Assembly: GCF_000208925.1 (NCBI RefSeq)
Contig: NW_001914956.1
Coordinates: 7,847 to 53,356 of the forward strand
DNA length: 45,510 bases
DNA from: Entamoeba histolytica HM-1:IMSS
Taxonomy: Eukaryota > Evosea > Mastigamoebida > Endamoebidae
Direction of reading: 5' to 3'
The translations under genes were made by a program, and so were the position numbers. This document shows positions 18,943 through 28,219 of the stretch, piece by piece. Position 1 is the stretch's first letter; the number at the start of each line of letters is the position of its first letter. Under the pieces are notes generated by a model. It saw only the letters and a program-made list of their open reading frames with translations, searched no databases and was not told where the DNA came from.

Positions 18943-20430
18943 ATGCAAAACCCCATGACTCCTTTTATTGAAGAGCCTATTGCCTCATACATTGAAAATA
19001 ATGATGACCCTAATAATCCATATATAGAAGAAATTAAAGTAGTTGATGCTGAAAGACTATTATTAAAAGAAAAAACTATAGATGAAGTAGCAAATGGTCA
19101 ATACATTGCATTAATGAGAAGAATGGCAGAGAAATATCCTGACAAAGAAGCAATGGATAAAGTTTTTAATGAATTTTGTCAACAACAAACAAATAGTGGA
19201 ATGAGTGATCAACAAAAACAATACTCATCAGCATACAGAATGATTGAGAGTGCACTTGCAACAAGTCTTTCAGCAGGAGAAAATGGAAGTAAAATTATTG
19301 GAGGATTACTTTCTAATCCAGCTAAAGTTGTTATGCAAGAACAAAGTTCAAGTCAACAATATCCACCACTAGGAAGTGATTTAATGATTCTTGAATACCA
19401 ACGAGTTTTTAAAAGGTGTGTTGAAGGGACTTTGAAAAACTCAATAAAACTGTTAGAAACGACACGAATTGAATCAGAAAAAGTATTTACAGTTTTAAAA
19501 GGACTTTCTTCAAGTTGGAAACTAGAAACAGACAAAAATGGATTAAAAGTAATGTTATTTAGTGGAATTAATAACTGTTCAACGTATTTAGTATATTCAC
19601 AAGAATTAAAAGAACTTATTCCTGTAATTCCTAAAAAAAGTATGGGATATATTGAAATGAAACTAATGTCTTTGGAACAATTCAAAAATCAAAGACATGA
19701 AATGAAAGAGGAAAAAAATTTAAAGTATAAAACAGCATATACAAATACACATTTTAATCTTCATTTATTAAGAAATAATAATATTAGTCAAACTGTATTT
19801 GATTACTTTATGTTAACAAATCCTAATGACATTATTCACAGAAATGAAACATCAATTACAATATTATTAAGTTCTATTGATCCATTTGTTCTTCAAGTTA
19901 ATTACATTCCTATTCAATACACTTTCACGGTCAAACCAAATGAAGTAAGTTATAATCATTTTGAAGTCTATGAAAAAGAACCAATTGAATTTATCATAAC
20001 GTTAAAACAAATCATTCAACAACAAATGATAGAAATAAAAAATGAGCAACTTCCAGAAAATGAAAAAATTCTTATTGACAAGAAACAAGTCCTTGACAAA
20101 ACATTTAACTTCCTAATTATGAAAAGAAAAAGGATTGAAATCAACAAAGTGTTACATGAGGTTGCTTCACGTTATATGAAAGAATACAAAGATCAACTAG
20201 TAATTGTCCAGTGGATTGCTAGAGATCAAAAGGTTGGTAACATCTCATTCCACTTGTCAATTTATAATAAAGCATTATACAAACAAAATAATGACTGTGA
20301 ACCATTGAAAGTGTATGACGGACTAATTTCAAATGGAAATGAAGTTCATTTCCAAGGAAGAGACTTAACTTATTTGGTAAGTTATGAAATTGGATATATC
20401 ATTTTTAGATTATTAAAACAAAAGTGTTAA
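18943..20430 (+). CDS. Possible Mediator subunit 17-like protein
   Basis: 495 aa, no membrane segments. Two regions look like Med17/Srb4. The first is a helix followed by a WKL strand and a beta meander (SEKVFTVLKGLSSSWKLETD and the next 40 residues), matching the Med17 pattern of helix then RxxWKLRK and beta strands. The second is a C-terminal block with FQGRDLTYLVSYEIG followed by a hydrophobic helix, like the conserved Med17 C-terminus. The N-terminal half also has a helix that could correspond to the Med17 tether. If correct, it would be a head-module subunit of RNA polymerase II Mediator. The identification rests on pattern resemblance only; otherwise the gene is a hypothetical protein. 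It is complete and single exon from ATG 18943. Confidence 0.45.
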   Translation: MQNPMTPFIEEPIASYIENNDDPNNPYIEEIKVVDAERLLLKEKTIDEVANGQYIALMRRMAEKYPDKEAMDKVFNEFCQQQTNSGMSDQQKQYSSAYRMIESALATSLSAGENGSKIIGGLLSNPAKVVMQEQSSSQQYPPLGSDLMILEYQRVFKRCVEGTLKNSIKLLETTRIESEKVFTVLKGLSSSWKLETDKNGLKVMLFSGINNCSTYLVYSQELKELIPVIPKKSMGYIEMKLMSLEQFKNQRHEMKEEKNLKYKTAYTNTHFNLHLLRNNNISQTVFDYFMLTNPNDIIHRNETSITILLSSIDPFVLQVNYIPIQYTFTVKPNEVSYNHFEVYEKEPIEFIITLKQIIQQQMIEIKNEQLPENEKILIDKKQVLDKTFNFLIMKRKRIEINKVLHEVASRYMKEYKDQLVIVQWIARDQKVGNISFHLSIYNKALYKQNNDCEPLKVYDGLISNGNEVHFQGRDLTYLVSYEIGYIIFRLLKQKC

Positions 20431-22604
20431 GCATTAACACAAGGAATAAGATTGTTATAACACTATTTTAATTCAACAAAAAATACTTTCTTCTTCTTTA
20501 TTATTCATATTTAATATCTTTTTTTTGTCAATTCTAAGTATTTCTTAATATTTAAAGTATAGCAATATTCTTTTTCTTGTTTTATTATCATTAGTTCAAC
20601 ACCTCTAAAAAAGCATAAATGAGAGAATAAAAAGTGGTAATAAACTGAATAAATAAGTAATTTCATGAATTGAATTTAAGACTATTTCTTAACTTATTCC
20701 CCTTTATATTTAATTTAAAATAATATGTATTTGATGTTTTCTAATAAAGAGAATGTGTATTGATGTTTAATTTAATGTTTATTCTTTGATGTTAACTATA
20801 GTATTTTTAAAGAGTAATTTACTTTTTTTTAAGTTTTGGTTTTATTATAGTAAATGCAAAAAACTAAATCCAACATAGTAGGATAACAATATTTTAATAT
20901 GTAATAGATTAAATAATGGTAGTATCAATAAATATTTACAATACTACATTAAATTCTAACTCCATCATTGTTTGTAATCTTATTATGATTTATGTATTAT
21001 TTGATTGATAACATTAGATTAAGTATTTCAACAGATGTTAATTCTCTAGTTTGAATTAATTTCTATTTTCTTTCTTAATATTGTTTTTGAATTGAATCTA
21101 TATTTCTATTTTGAAATATTCATTATCATTAATATATTTTTTTCTTATATTTGGTAGTTTGATATAATATATTAAATACTTGTTATTAACTATAATCCAT
21201 CTTTAATATACAACCATATCACAAGTAATGTTTTCATGTTTGGATTATCATTTTACTATTTTTATTTACTAATGCCTAAAAAAAACAATTTTATGTAATT
21301 CAAACTTTTCACTTATCTCATTCTATATATTTTTTTTTTTAAAATACAAATCATAATTTTTCTTGGTTTTGTTCTTATTTAATGATTCATTGTGGTGAAA
21401 TTTTTTGTTGTTGATTCTTCTTTTTTTAAACTCCTTTGAAACACTTCTATTATCTTTTTAGTTTACTTATATCTTATTTTTTATTTTAATACGTTTGGAA
21501 CATTATTTCTATATTGTAATATCTTGTTAATTTATAAAAAAATTTTATTCTTATATCATTCAACTTTCAAAACTTCTTTTTTGATTGAAGAAACGATTAA
21601 GATATTCTTATTTTTTTATAGACTTCTTTAGTGACTTATAGATGTGAAGTTGTAGTATGATATTTATTAATAATATAGTATTAATTTCATTAGTTACACT
21701 TAGTTATATATATGTTATAATTTGTGCTTAGAATATAACAATGAAAAACTATTTTTGCAATGGTAATTGTAGATATTGGTACAAAGAGCAATGAGGTAAG
21801 TTTTATGTTTACGACTGTATACAAATAGTATTTTCATAAAAATTAGTTATATTTCTTGCTAAATTTATTTTCTCCTACAACATATCTTATATAATAACAT
21901 TTTAAAGAGTAAATGAAAATGTTATAAAATGTATAAAGTAATTACCAATATTATGGTGAGATAAAAAAAATAAGAGGAATGTTATAATGTTGTAAACAGT
22001 TAGATAATAAAAGGCATTTAATGTGTTTAACTAAACATTCTCAAGACTGTGAATGACAACTTTTTTTATGTGTTTATAGTTTATTGAGAATTATTATGAG
22101 CTTCATTGCAAAAAAAACTGAATTTACTTATTCTAAGTATAGGGAATTAGAAATGTTCTTTATAAATAGAGGTTTATATACAAAATATTTGTTTAAAAAG
22201 TATTTTCTGTATTAATCCAAACAAACTGAAACATGGGTGTTATTACAATTAGAACGATTTTTATTGTTACAATGGATTTTATTTTAGTATAATAAGACTC
22301 AATCCCTTAGTGTAAAAATTATTTAAAATAATAGTAATTAAAATGTCATAACACACTGACCAAACCTTCAAAAATGAAAAGAACGATAAAAATGAAATAG
22401 ATGTTTATAAAATTACTAAAAGAACGAGATATTTTGTTAGTAAGAAAAACATGAATAATACATATTCCTTTTACTATTGCTAAAAAATATGAACAACAAC
22501 AAACTGACAATATAAATATTGTTTGAGATAATTAATTAATATTAAGCACATAATTAGTTGACAAATGTATTGAAAAGCAGAACCAATGTTTTCTCTTACT
22601 ACTA
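20431..22604. other. 2.2-kb AT-rich gene desert
   Basis: The longest gene-free stretch here. No ORF of 60 codons, no tRNA- or snRNA-like block and no tandem array was seen. It is unusually T-rich between 20460 and 21600. Short stretches look like decayed coding sequence, the clearest at 22096-22530 (listed separately). Confidence 0.6.
22096..22530 (+). pseudogene. Eroded coding relic of unknown family
   Basis: An ATG at 22096 opens 39 codons of protein-like sequence (YSKYRELEMFFINRGLYTKY). A TAA follows at 22213, then more protein-like codons in the same frame (ETWVLLQLERFLLLQ). From about 22341 coding character continues in another frame (MFIKLLKERDILLVRKT, then KKYEQQQTDNINIV) with further stops. 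The composition differs from the surrounding desert, suggesting a dead gene with nonsense and frameshift changes. Family not identified. Confidence 0.3.
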
Positions 22605-23591
22605 CTACACTTCAAGAGTAGTTTTTTCCTGATTATCAAAATATCTAATAATTTTTACTTCTAATTTAAAAGTTAATAAATCTAAAGGATATGTTGTTAA
22701 AAAGAAACTTTCATCATCTCTCTTCTCTCCTAATCCAATATACGTCCTTATTTTTCCATTTTCTATGACTTCTAATCTTCCACCAGAAATACAAAACTCG
22801 TTAGCTTCTTGTTCTTCACAAAATACAATATCATTTCCACCTTCCCCATTTCCAAGAGCCTTTACCCACCAATCACCAGAAACTGTTTTCATTGTTGGTG
22901 AATTATTCCATATTACATGAAATTTAACGCCAATCTCTCCTTGTTCCATTTTAAAGAGAGTTGAATGTTCAAAATTTTGATGAAGACAAGCTTTAAAATA
23001 AACAGTTCCAGGAATAATATCAACATTTGGTATTTCATTGATCATTGATATGAAATGAATTGGCTTAAATGGAACTGCATATGTTCCAATTCCATAAATT
23101 CCTGACAAATTAGACTTATAGAGAAAATGTTGAGCAGTGTTTACTACAACCATTATTCCTTCTTTTGTTTGTTTTCCAGCATACAATTCACCTAATACAT
23201 CAAACTGATCATTAACTGAAGAATTCGTTATATTTTCTGTTGTACCAATTTGAGGAGATTCATGTTGTATTAAACATTCAAATTTTTTATTAATTAAACG
23301 AAAACGAATTGACGGTTGATGTGTTGACGATAGATATAAATTGTTTGGAGAAAAAGGTTCAATTCCTAAGTGTAAAGATTGAAATCGTTTTTGGTGATCA
23401 ACAACACGAAGTCTAAAAGTTTGAGATAAATGATCTTCATCAAATGTATCAAAAAGAATTGCATTTGTTTTAAATTTTTGCATAATAAGATAATATCCAC
23501 CTCCAGGTCTTGGTTTTGGATGAAAACTGGCATAATAACATCGTGATTGTTGAATAAATGAAAGATAAAACGACGTTTCACGTAACGTCAT
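22605..23591 (-). CDS. Hypothetical beta-rich protein, 328 aa
   Basis: I do not recognise this protein. It is rich in aromatic and beta-branched residues with no signal peptide or membrane segment. Stretches such as YYASFHPKPRPGGGYYLIMQ, FRLRVVDHQKRFQSLHLG and GRLEVIENGKIRTYIGLGE suggest an all-beta, possibly carbohydrate- or membrane-associated fold, but no catalytic motif is visible. The end is marked by three consecutive TAG codons. A GAACTT element (minus strand) lies 26 bp upstream of the ATG, supporting expression. Confidence 0.6.
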   Translation of the reverse strand: MTLRETSFYLSFIQQSRCYYASFHPKPRPGGGYYLIMQKFKTNAILFDTFDEDHLSQTFRLRVVDHQKRFQSLHLGIEPFSPNNLYLSSTHQPSIRFRLINKKFECLIQHESPQIGTTENITNSSVNDQFDVLGELYAGKQTKEGIMVVVNTAQHFLYKSNLSGIYGIGTYAVPFKPIHFISMINEIPNVDIIPGTVYFKACLHQNFEHSTLFKMEQGEIGVKFHVIWNNSPTMKTVSGDWWVKALGNGEGGNDIVFCEEQEANEFCISGGRLEVIENGKIRTYIGLGEKRDDESFFLTTYPLDLLTFKLEVKIIRYFDNQEKTTLEV

Positions 23592-23616
23592 TGCAATCCT
23601 CTTTCAGAGTATTTTT

Positions 23617-23622
23617 AAGTTC
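23617..23622 (-). promoter_or_regulatory. GAAC-type core promoter element (minus strand)
   Basis: GAACTT on the minus strand, 26 bp upstream of the ATG at 23591. Confidence 0.5.
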
Positions 23623-23864
23623 TATCAGAAGATTATAAAAGAAAATACCCAAAAAAAAAAAATAAGAAATAATTGTTATAATTAAAAAAAAATGTTTTTT
23701 ATTCTACTTGTTGTTATAAATGAAATATTAATAGACAATATTCTATTTAAACATAAATTCTTTTGGCTTTTATTTCCGAGAAGATAAATATAAAATATAT
23801 TTTTTTGATAAAAAAATAAAAACAAAAAAACTATAAATGAAAATTTATTACTTCAAGAAAAACT

Positions 23865-25807
23865 ATGTCGTTGGCAAGTACCTCAGAGTTTAAAAGTTTT
23901 AATGAGACAACAACTTTGACTAGAAGTGGAAGTACAGAAATGGGAACATACTCACCTAAATCCTTACCGCGTAAATCTGTAAGAAAAACATTAACACGAG
24001 TTTCATCACTTCTTTTTAAAACAGATAGAGACCCTATTAAACGACAAAATAAAAAAATGGCTAACGTCTTAGTCAGTTTACCAATTAGCGTTGTTACTCT
24101 AATTGACAAAATTAATAATTCCCAGAAACCATTAACCAAATTAATTGACAAAATATATAAAGAAGATTATATACCAGAAGACATAGAAACAAATCAAACT
24201 AATATTGATTGTTCACACTTGGTGAAATTATTAGAAAATGAACAAATATATTTATTTGATGAAATTAGTAATATTACTTCAGTTCTTAGTCAATCAAAAA
24301 CTAAATTATTACGTTCTGCTAGAATTTTATGTAATGGGATGGAAGTATCTCATTTTCATTTATTAGAAGTGATGATAAAAGTATTACTTCCAATTTCTGA
24401 AACTGTACTTTGTGATGCGTTTATTAGTCGATTTGCACTTCTTGATGATCCTGGGAAAATGCTACATTTAAAATTATTTTATGAAACAATATCTCAAAAC
24501 TATGAAATTATATTTGTTGTTTGTTATTTATACTCTCATTCTTTTTGCCAATATTTGATATTTACTTAGATTAGAAAGAAAAATATGATCCTTATTACAT
24601 TGATGGTGTCTCTTCTCGTGAAATTACTGCAGCTTCAGATGAAACAATGTTTGATTTAATATTTGATAATAATTATCATGAAGAACAATATATGAGAAAT
24701 TTTATTTACTTTCTTCCATACGTAATGAAGCACAGAGATGTTTATGCCACAATAATGAACTATTATAATATTTTTAATCAAGAACACCCTGAAGATGATG
24801 AAATGAAAGCTTTTTTAAGTTGGAAATATGTAAGACTAGAAAGACTAGTATTATCATGGCTTGATATAATGGCTACAATGATTTGTGAAGTTGAACCAGA
24901 ATTTTTTAAAGAATTAAACTCATCTCCATTACTTCAAAGTGAACAGTTAACTGTTATTTTCAAAAATAAATTTCTTAATTTCTTAAAGAATTATGACCAC
25001 AAACATGATGAAAATACTGAGGTTGAAGTTGCTCCATATATGAAAAGTGTTGCTCGTGATGTTTTATTTAGTATAGTAACAGAAGAAACTAGGGATGAAC
25101 AACAAATAAAAATATTATTAGAAACCTTTACTATAGACCCAATTTATTCAAAAGATCAAAAAACTAAAGTTGTTAATTTAATTCAACTAAACCCAGTATT
25201 TCTTGCTGAACAACTGGTTTTATTTGATTTAACAGAATTTCAAAAAATTCATTGTCATGATTTCTATTTATCTAGAAAGAATAATACATTAGAAACTTAT
25301 ATAAAGTCTTGTCAAAAAATAGAGTTTTTAGCTCTTAAAGTTATGGATATTCTTAAAAACCATAAGATCTGTGAATATTTTATTAAAGTAGCTAATTCTT
25401 GCTATGAAATGAAAGGATATAACACATGTTACCTGATTTATTCTACTTTAACAACAATATCTATTAAACACCCTGACGTCTGGTCTAAAGTTAAAAAGAG
25501 TAAATTACAAATTTATAAGAAGCTTCAAATATTATTTGAAATAGGAAATAATTATAAAAATTATAGATCTATAAGTACTGATAAAGAAGGCATTCCTATA
25601 ATGACTATTTGGATGCATGACATTGTGAATATCAATTGCATTCCAAATAAAATTGATGAACTTGGTTTATTTAACTTCTCAAAATTACGTGCTATTGGAA
25701 GTATTATTACTTTATTACATAGTCTTCAAAAAATTCAATTCAATTTTAAGCCTTATGACATTGTTCAAAGAGTAATTAACAACATCATTGTTCCTGACTC
25801 TAAGTAG
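23865..25807 (+). CDS. RasGEF (CDC25-homology) protein, two exons
   Basis: Exchange factor for Ras-family GTPases. Spliced model join(23865..24518, 24575..25807), 628 aa. Residues 1-60 are Ser/Thr- and basic-rich. Helices that could form the RasGEF_N/REM region follow in residues about 90-300 (FYETISQNYE at the junction). The catalytic CDC25 domain is at about 420-628, with NPVFLAEQLVLFDLTEFQKI at its start and IPIMTIWMHDIV plus NFSKLRAIGSIITLLHSLQ later. Unspliced, this looks like two separate ORFs ending and restarting at 24569 and 24647. The phase 0 junction removes the stop and continues the helix as YEIIFV-KEKYDPYYIDG. The gene is complete, with ATG 23865. Confidence 0.88.
24519..24574 (+). 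other. Intron (56 nt) in the RasGEF gene
   Basis: GTTTGTTATT at the 5' end and TTAGATTAG at the 3' end, phase 0. The alternative 3' site 5 nt earlier (24569) would put exon 2 out of frame, so 24574 is chosen. Confidence 0.85.
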
Positions 25808-25950
25808 TTGTATTACTCATTTTTTATTGTTTCTTTAATATAGACTTTCTTTTCATTTTAGTTTTTTTCTTTTCTACAAATATTATTTATTATAACTTAA
25901 TCATTTAAAGCAGATTAAAAAAAAAATCTGAATGACTAAAACCAATTAAA

Positions 25951-27129
25951 ATGTGTTCCCTTCACTTCACTAATAAGATTCTCAAAAGTGTACCAGTTGA
26001 AGAAGATGTTATAATCATAGACCCTAATGCACAATGGCAATGGTATAGTGATAAAGGATGGATAAATTATGAAGATAAACAAAATAAATTAATTGAGGAA
26101 TCTTATGCTAAACACCTTAAAGTTATAGAAATAGATGAAGAACGTTTTGTTGACTTCGCTACTATGAAACAACGAAGAATTGATAATCCTTCAAAGTGTA
26201 GAAGAATACAACGAATTTCAACGAACAATAAACCAAAAACATCTCCCATTATTCCTATTAACAAAAAGACACCTTCAATACCTTCTCCTAAACCTACTTC
26301 CTTGCCTAACATAGTAACTCAAAAAAAATACACAACTGTCAGAAATACCTACCTTCAACAACCTTCAAATAATATTATTACTAAACAAAATTTTTTACAT
26401 TGCGTTAATATTCCGAAGGCTTCAATTCCTGTCACCCCTGTTGTAAACAAAACATCGTTCATAACTAAAACAAATACTTCTTCACCTTCTCTATTTAAAA
26501 CTCAATTCACTCAAATGAACTTAGTAAATTCAGACACACAACTCATAGACATTGACAAATCTCCAGTGGATAATCGGAGTGATGACGAGGATATTGAGAT
26601 AGATAAAGTTTTAGAATTATTTGAAGAAGAACAACAACAAAAAAAAGAACCAGAACAAAAGCAAGAAAATAAAAAAATAAAATTTCAATATGACAATAAG
26701 TTGATTCAACAATTCCATTCTATTCAAAAACTCTCTAAGTTTGTAGTTGGAAATCCATTCCAATCATCAAGAAATCAATGCACAACACAAAAGATTTTTA
26801 GTGGTGATTGCATTTATTGCGATGGAGAAGTAGACTTTAATTTAAAACATGAATGTATTGTTAATGGAGCTACTTTCAAAGTTCAACTAACACCATTAAT
26901 TAATACGATAGTTCATATCAATGGAAGTATTCCAAAAGAATTAATTCTGTGGGCATCTACTAAGAATGTTCCTATTGTTAACAAGGATTGGTTAATAGAA
27001 TGTTTAAAACAAAAGAAAAGAGTTGACTTTAAACAATATTTAGTTAATGAAAATAAAATAAATGAAACGAGAAAACATAGTATTGATTTAAGTAGTGATG
27101 ATGTCTTACGTTTGTTTAATATTATTTAA
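25951..27129 (+). CDS. WWE-BRCT domain protein (no PARP catalytic domain)
   Basis: 392 aa. An N-terminal WWE domain (about 25-89: WQWYSDKGWINY, then FVDFATMKQRRIDN and a basic RRIQR end) is the type that recognises ADP-ribose chains. A Ser/Pro/Thr-rich linker (about 90-270) follows, then one BRCT domain (about 278-366) with signature W347 in PIVNKDWLIECL. WWE and BRCT both occur in PARP enzymes, but there is no catalytic domain here or in the downstream gap, so the protein is more likely a reader or adaptor in DNA damage or ADP-ribose signalling (inference). Two acidic SIM-like stretches (LIDIDK; SIDLSSDD) are present. The C-terminus may be altered by a candidate 3' intron starting at 27110. 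Confidence 0.8.
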   Translation: MCSLHFTNKILKSVPVEEDVIIIDPNAQWQWYSDKGWINYEDKQNKLIEESYAKHLKVIEIDEERFVDFATMKQRRIDNPSKCRRIQRISTNNKPKTSPIIPINKKTPSIPSPKPTSLPNIVTQKKYTTVRNTYLQQPSNNIITKQNFLHCVNIPKASIPVTPVVNKTSFITKTNTSSPSLFKTQFTQMNLVNSDTQLIDIDKSPVDNRSDDEDIEIDKVLELFEEEQQQKKEPEQKQENKKIKFQYDNKLIQQFHSIQKLSKFVVGNPFQSSRNQCTTQKIFSGDCIYCDGEVDFNLKHECIVNGATFKVQLTPLINTIVHINGSIPKELILWASTKNVPIVNKDWLIECLKQKKRVDFKQYLVNENKINETRKHSIDLSSDDVLRLFNII

Positions 27130-27522
27130 TTAAAATTATATAGATAAATCATTCACTATAATAGCAGAAAAAAGAGGTATATGAAAATTTATTAAAATGA
27201 ATTGTATTTCTTTCTAATGATATTAAAATTAAAGCAAAGAATGTGCTTAACAATAATAAATAGTTATTTTGAAACCTTTTTATGTTTATTATAAATACAA
27301 TCCACCAAAATTAGTTCAATTAACAAAATAAATAAACATCTTTTAAAGAATACTATTACAAAGAATTAAACACAATTGTATTTAACTAATAAGTAGTTAA
27401 TATAAATAATATTCCAATAATACACTATAATACCTAACAAAAAAACGAATGAACCTTTTTAAAAACTTATTTAGAATTTATTAGATACAAAATAAATTCA
27501 ATCAATCAAAATAAGTATGATA
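27130..27522. other. Convergent intergenic region, 0.4 kb
   Basis: AT-rich 3' flank between convergent genes. Nothing is seen beyond the possible 3' intron of the WWE-BRCT gene at its left end. Confidence 0.5.
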
Positions 27523-28086
27523 TTAACTATAATCATCAATATCATACTCCTCATTAGCAACTGGTAGTGGAATATATTTTGGTACTTCTATATTTCTTAA
27601 CATGCAATAATCTTTTAAATTCATTGCTTTGATTTCATCAACTTTACCAGTAGTAGATCTTTGAATAATAGCAATAAACCCTTTTCCTTCAGACTCATTT
27701 TTGATTAATGATGGGTTTTTAAGAAGCTCTTCATTAAGTTCAATCAATTTACCACTACATCCTGCATAAATTGGATATTCAACACCATCAGCAGTAATTT
27801 TGACAATAACTGTTTTTGATTTAAGTTTAATTGCATTGGTTTTATGTTTTCCTTTAACAGGTCTATTATTCCCTTGGTCAACAACAATTTGAATAGATAT
27901 TTCTTTTGCTTTACATGCAGGATGACATTGAGCGATACCCATAATAACTAATCCATTAGAATGATCAAACATATATTGGTCATAATATTGGTGATCATCA
28001 ATATTAGGGACATAATACTGAGTAGTGTATCTTTGAAGAAAGTTAGGAAATTTAAGTTGTTCTTTTTCCTTTGAGTCTTCTTCCAT
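27523..28086 (-). CDS. Abitram / FAM206 (Simiate) homologue
   Basis: 187 aa with the lipoyl/H-protein-like beta fold of the Abitram family, described in animals as an actin-binding, nuclear-speckle-associated regulator. The family pattern runs the whole length. FLQRYTTQYYVPN aligns with the family's F..RY...WY.P start, FDHSNGLVIMGIAQCHP with QHSN.....LA.SHP, and ADGVEYPIYAGCSGKLIELN with DG.EY.....V.G.L.E.N. LLKNPSLI and EGKGFIAII follow, as in the family. There is no lipoylation-type lysine motif, so it is not a glycine-cleavage H protein. The C-terminus is acidic (EYDIDDYS). It is a single exon from ATG 28086. The function in an amoeba is unknown. Confidence 0.8.
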   Translation of the reverse strand: MEEDSKEKEQLKFPNFLQRYTTQYYVPNIDDHQYYDQYMFDHSNGLVIMGIAQCHPACKAKEISIQIVVDQGNNRPVKGKHKTNAIKLKSKTVIVKITADGVEYPIYAGCSGKLIELNEELLKNPSLIKNESEGKGFIAIIQRSTTGKVDEIKAMNLKDYCMLRNIEVPKYIPLPVANEEYDIDDYS

Positions 28087-28219
28087 TTCAATACTTCTTA
28101 TTTCTTCTTCAGTTTCTTTTTTTAATTTTTTTGTTTTAAAAACTATATTTTATTATTAATTTATTATTTAATTCTCATCCAAATCATTCATCTTAGATCT
28201 CTTAGTATTTTCCTACAAA

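Noticed and set aside
20720..20800. Several TTGATGTT-like words
   Set aside because: Only three or four irregular copies in AT-rich sequence; not a convincing repeat or binding array.
21741..21794. Short ORF with a CNGNCRYWYKE stretch
   Set aside because: Only 17 codons, no continuation in any frame; too short to call even a relic.
24519..24569. Alternative RasGEF 3' splice site at 24569
   Set aside because: Leaves exon 2 out of frame with the CDC25 domain; 24574 keeps it open.
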